Below, piece by piece: positions 62,583-64,000 of a stretch of 64,000 nt of DNA. The position numbers were made by a program, and so were the translations under genes. The notes under the pieces are model-generated. The model did not search any database. It saw only the letters and a program-made list of their open reading frames with translations, and was not told where the DNA came from. Source of the DNA: Chryseobacterium joostei. Its GTDB lineage: Bacteria > Bacteroidota > Bacteroidia > Flavobacteriales > Weeksellaceae. Each line of letters starts with the position of its first letter. Within the stretch, counting starts at the first letter, position 1. The stretch is from positions 1,612,001 through 1,676,000 of the forward strand of contig NZ_CP033926.1 in the NCBI RefSeq assembly GCF_003815775.1. Direction: 5' to 3'.

Positions 62583-63638
62583 TTATTTTTGTGAATAATC
62601 AGGGCTTTTATTTTTTAAAACAGCATATATTGCCTCTGAGATCTCAGGAAGTTTTCCACTGTAACTATTGCTTAATAAAATGATTGTTATCTTATTTTCA
62701 ACATCCGAAAACAGAGTGGCTTCAAAGCTGCCTGCTCTTCCATCGTGGAAATGTTCTTTCAATTTTTTATCCTCAAATTTTGCATTACCCAACGCTGATT
62801 GACTATCCGGAATACTAAAGCTTTGACCCAATTCATATATTGAATTTTGGTTGACCACTTTTTGGAAATGCAGACCATCTGCCCATTTCAATAAATCCAT
62901 AGTGGTAGTATAAGTACCGCCGGTAATAGGTAATTCTTCTTTGTCCGTAACTAATTGATTATTAAATCCTTTTGCTATTTTTTTTTCATTTGCAATGGGC
63001 GTCATGATGGAAGCATTCATTTTCAAAGGCTGAAATATAAACTTTTTGATATAGGTTTTATAAGGCATACCTGTTACATGCTCAATAATAAACTGTCTCA
63101 AAAAAAGATTGTTAATGTTATAATCATACTCAGTGCCCGGAGTAAAAGATAACTGATTAGCCAACATTAGACCGTTGAAAATGTCTTTATCATTTTTAAC
63201 AGTCTTCCAGTTTACATTGGGGATTCCACTTGTATATTGCAATAGATCTTTAATGGTGACTTCATTGGCCCAATCAGGAAGTTCAGGAATAAACTTAGAA
63301 ACATGATCCGATAGCTTTAGTTTTCCCTGTTCTTCTAATTGAAGCAAGGCTACAGCACTAAACTCCTTAGTAATTGAACCTAAATGAAATCTATATTCAT
63401 CTGTTAATGTATTGGTCTTTGCAGCATCGGTAAATCCAAATGAAGCCTTATAAATGATCTTATTATTTTTGGAGACCAAAACATTCCCATTAAACACACC
63501 CTTTTCATGAGCAGATTTTATTATTTGATCTAATTGATTTACTTCTTGTTGAATATCCTTTTTCAGATTCTTAACTTTTTGACTAAAGCAAAATAGACTG
63601 AGGCATGAAAAACTTAAAATTAAAAAAGATCTGAACAT
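62583..63638 (-). CDS. Serine hydrolase, beta-lactamase class C-like family, exported
   Basis: 351 residues with a signal peptide (MFRSFLILSFSCLSLFCFSQ). SxxK motif SITK at 88-91 (S88); YxN motif in YDYNINNLFLRQFIIEH; HxG region in HDGRAGSFEATLFSD. The C-terminal extra domain of its paralogues (16718 and 20277) is absent. Class C fold serine hydrolases act as peptidases, esterases or lactamases in the periplasm; substrate unknown. Together with the other two it makes three paralogues in this window. Confidence 0.9.
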   Translation of the reverse strand: MFRSFLILSFSCLSLFCFSQKVKNLKKDIQQEVNQLDQIIKSAHEKGVFNGNVLVSKNNKIIYKASFGFTDAAKTNTLTDEYRFHLGSITKEFSAVALLQLEEQGKLKLSDHVSKFIPELPDWANEVTIKDLLQYTSGIPNVNWKTVKNDKDIFNGLMLANQLSFTPGTEYDYNINNLFLRQFIIEHVTGMPYKTYIKKFIFQPLKMNASIMTPIANEKKIAKGFNNQLVTDKEELPITGGTYTTTMDLLKWADGLHFQKVVNQNSIYELGQSFSIPDSQSALGNAKFEDKKLKEHFHDGRAGSFEATLFSDVENKITIILLSNSYSGKLPEISEAIYAVLKNKSPDYSQK

Positions 63639-63745
63639 GTTTTTTTAGAATTTATTTTACTAGTTTCTCCAAATATAGTCTTTATTTCAATGCTTATGAA
63701 AGTGATGTCATAGAAAGCTTTCTTGCCTTTTTACACAATAACACC

Positions 63746-64000
63746 TTACTTCACAATCTTCACCCTTATTCCTGCAGAATGTGCACCCATTGCCGGAGCA
63801 TACATATTTTGGAAAGACGTGATTCCGTTTGAAAAATCACCAATGTTGTTCGCTTTCAATTCATATTCAAAAACATAGGTTCCTTTTGGCAATGAATTGA
63901 AAAAGAAATGAGTAGCAGTATCTTTGGTACTTTCGTAATATCCTGCTCCATTTTGCCATTTATAGGTAGAAAGAACATTAACAGGTTCAAAACCACTTGC
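63746..64000 (-). CDS. Alpha-2-macroglobulin-like protein, C-terminal end only
   Basis: 84 residues, entering from the right edge and ending at TAA 63746-63748. The last part reads TATHFFFNSLPKGTYVFEYELKANNIGDFSNGITSFQNMYAPAMGAHSAGIRVKIVK. The 'FSNG...QxMYAP...HS' pattern is the C-terminal receptor-binding-like domain of bacterial alpha-2-macroglobulins, large periplasmic or outer-membrane proteins that trap proteases. The start of the gene and any thioester or bait region lie outside the window. Confidence 0.75.
   Translation of the reverse strand, partial: ASGFEPVNVLSTYKWQNGAGYYESTKDTATHFFFNSLPKGTYVFEYELKANNIGDFSNGITSFQNMYAPAMGAHSAGIRVKIVK

Overview
The window looks like chromosome of a flavobacterium, most likely Chryseobacterium or a close relative in the Weeksellaceae. 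The evidence is low G+C, AT-rich intergenic DNA, several TAnnTTTG (-7) promoter boxes with occasional TTTG (-33) boxes, two type IX secretion (T9SS) C-terminal sorting domains, AraC-type regulators with membrane domains, and a KNLKKLxKxELKxIxGG leader peptide typical of Chryseobacterium 'bacteriocin-like' peptides. I saw no rRNA or tRNA genes, CRISPR array or intact insertion sequence. Family calls come from reading motifs, not from database searches.

Layout. 1-6272: an RND efflux operon (pump cut by the window edge), an AraC regulator, a metallophosphoesterase, an MFS exporter and a divergent Lrp/AsnC regulator. 6273-9058: two exported proteins and AT-rich spacers. 9059-10444: the housekeeping gene mnmE. 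10445-16717: an accessory stretch with decay. It holds a headless gene fragment, a TPR/LuxR-type sensor, an HxlR regulator facing an SDR gene broken by an internal deletion, an NTF2-like protein, a GNAT enzyme and an orphan double-glycine peptide. 16718-25880: three serine hydrolase/regulator/DUF groups and a single-HKD phospholipase D-like membrane protein whose stop codon lies in an octamer tandem repeat. 25907-32745: a T9SS protein split by an in-frame TAG, and a 1633-residue PKD-type T9SS protein. 33244-35465: a compact operon of a double-glycine peptide, a protein with an HQxxH motif, and a TPR protein. It looks like a small peptide-modification (RiPP-like) system and has a near-consensus promoter. 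35999-38432: a polytopic membrane protein and a periplasmic glutaminase.

39379-57238 is the most striking region: eight tightly packed or overlapping genes encoding a PUFA-synthase-like polyketide/lipid pathway. The first protein fuses two nitronate-monooxygenase-like (PfaD-type enoyl reductase) domains to KS-AT-ACP-ACP-KR. The second is KS-AT-DH with its own C-terminal phosphopantetheinyl transferase. A free ACP, an alpha/beta hydrolase, a fused tandem GT1 glycosyltransferase, two HHxxxDG-type acyltransferases and a small membrane protein follow. I infer an acylated glycolipid or glycosylated polyketide. The operon has a near-consensus promoter and a ~490-nt leader carrying a 49-codon ORF whose start duplicates the start of the synthase gene.

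57780-64000: a PlsC-like acyltransferase, a three-gene module (membrane coiled-coil protein, P-loop GTPase, membrane-anchored coiled-coil protein) resembling GTPase-centred conflict systems, another serine hydrolase, and the C-terminal end of an alpha-2-macroglobulin-like protein cut by the window edge.
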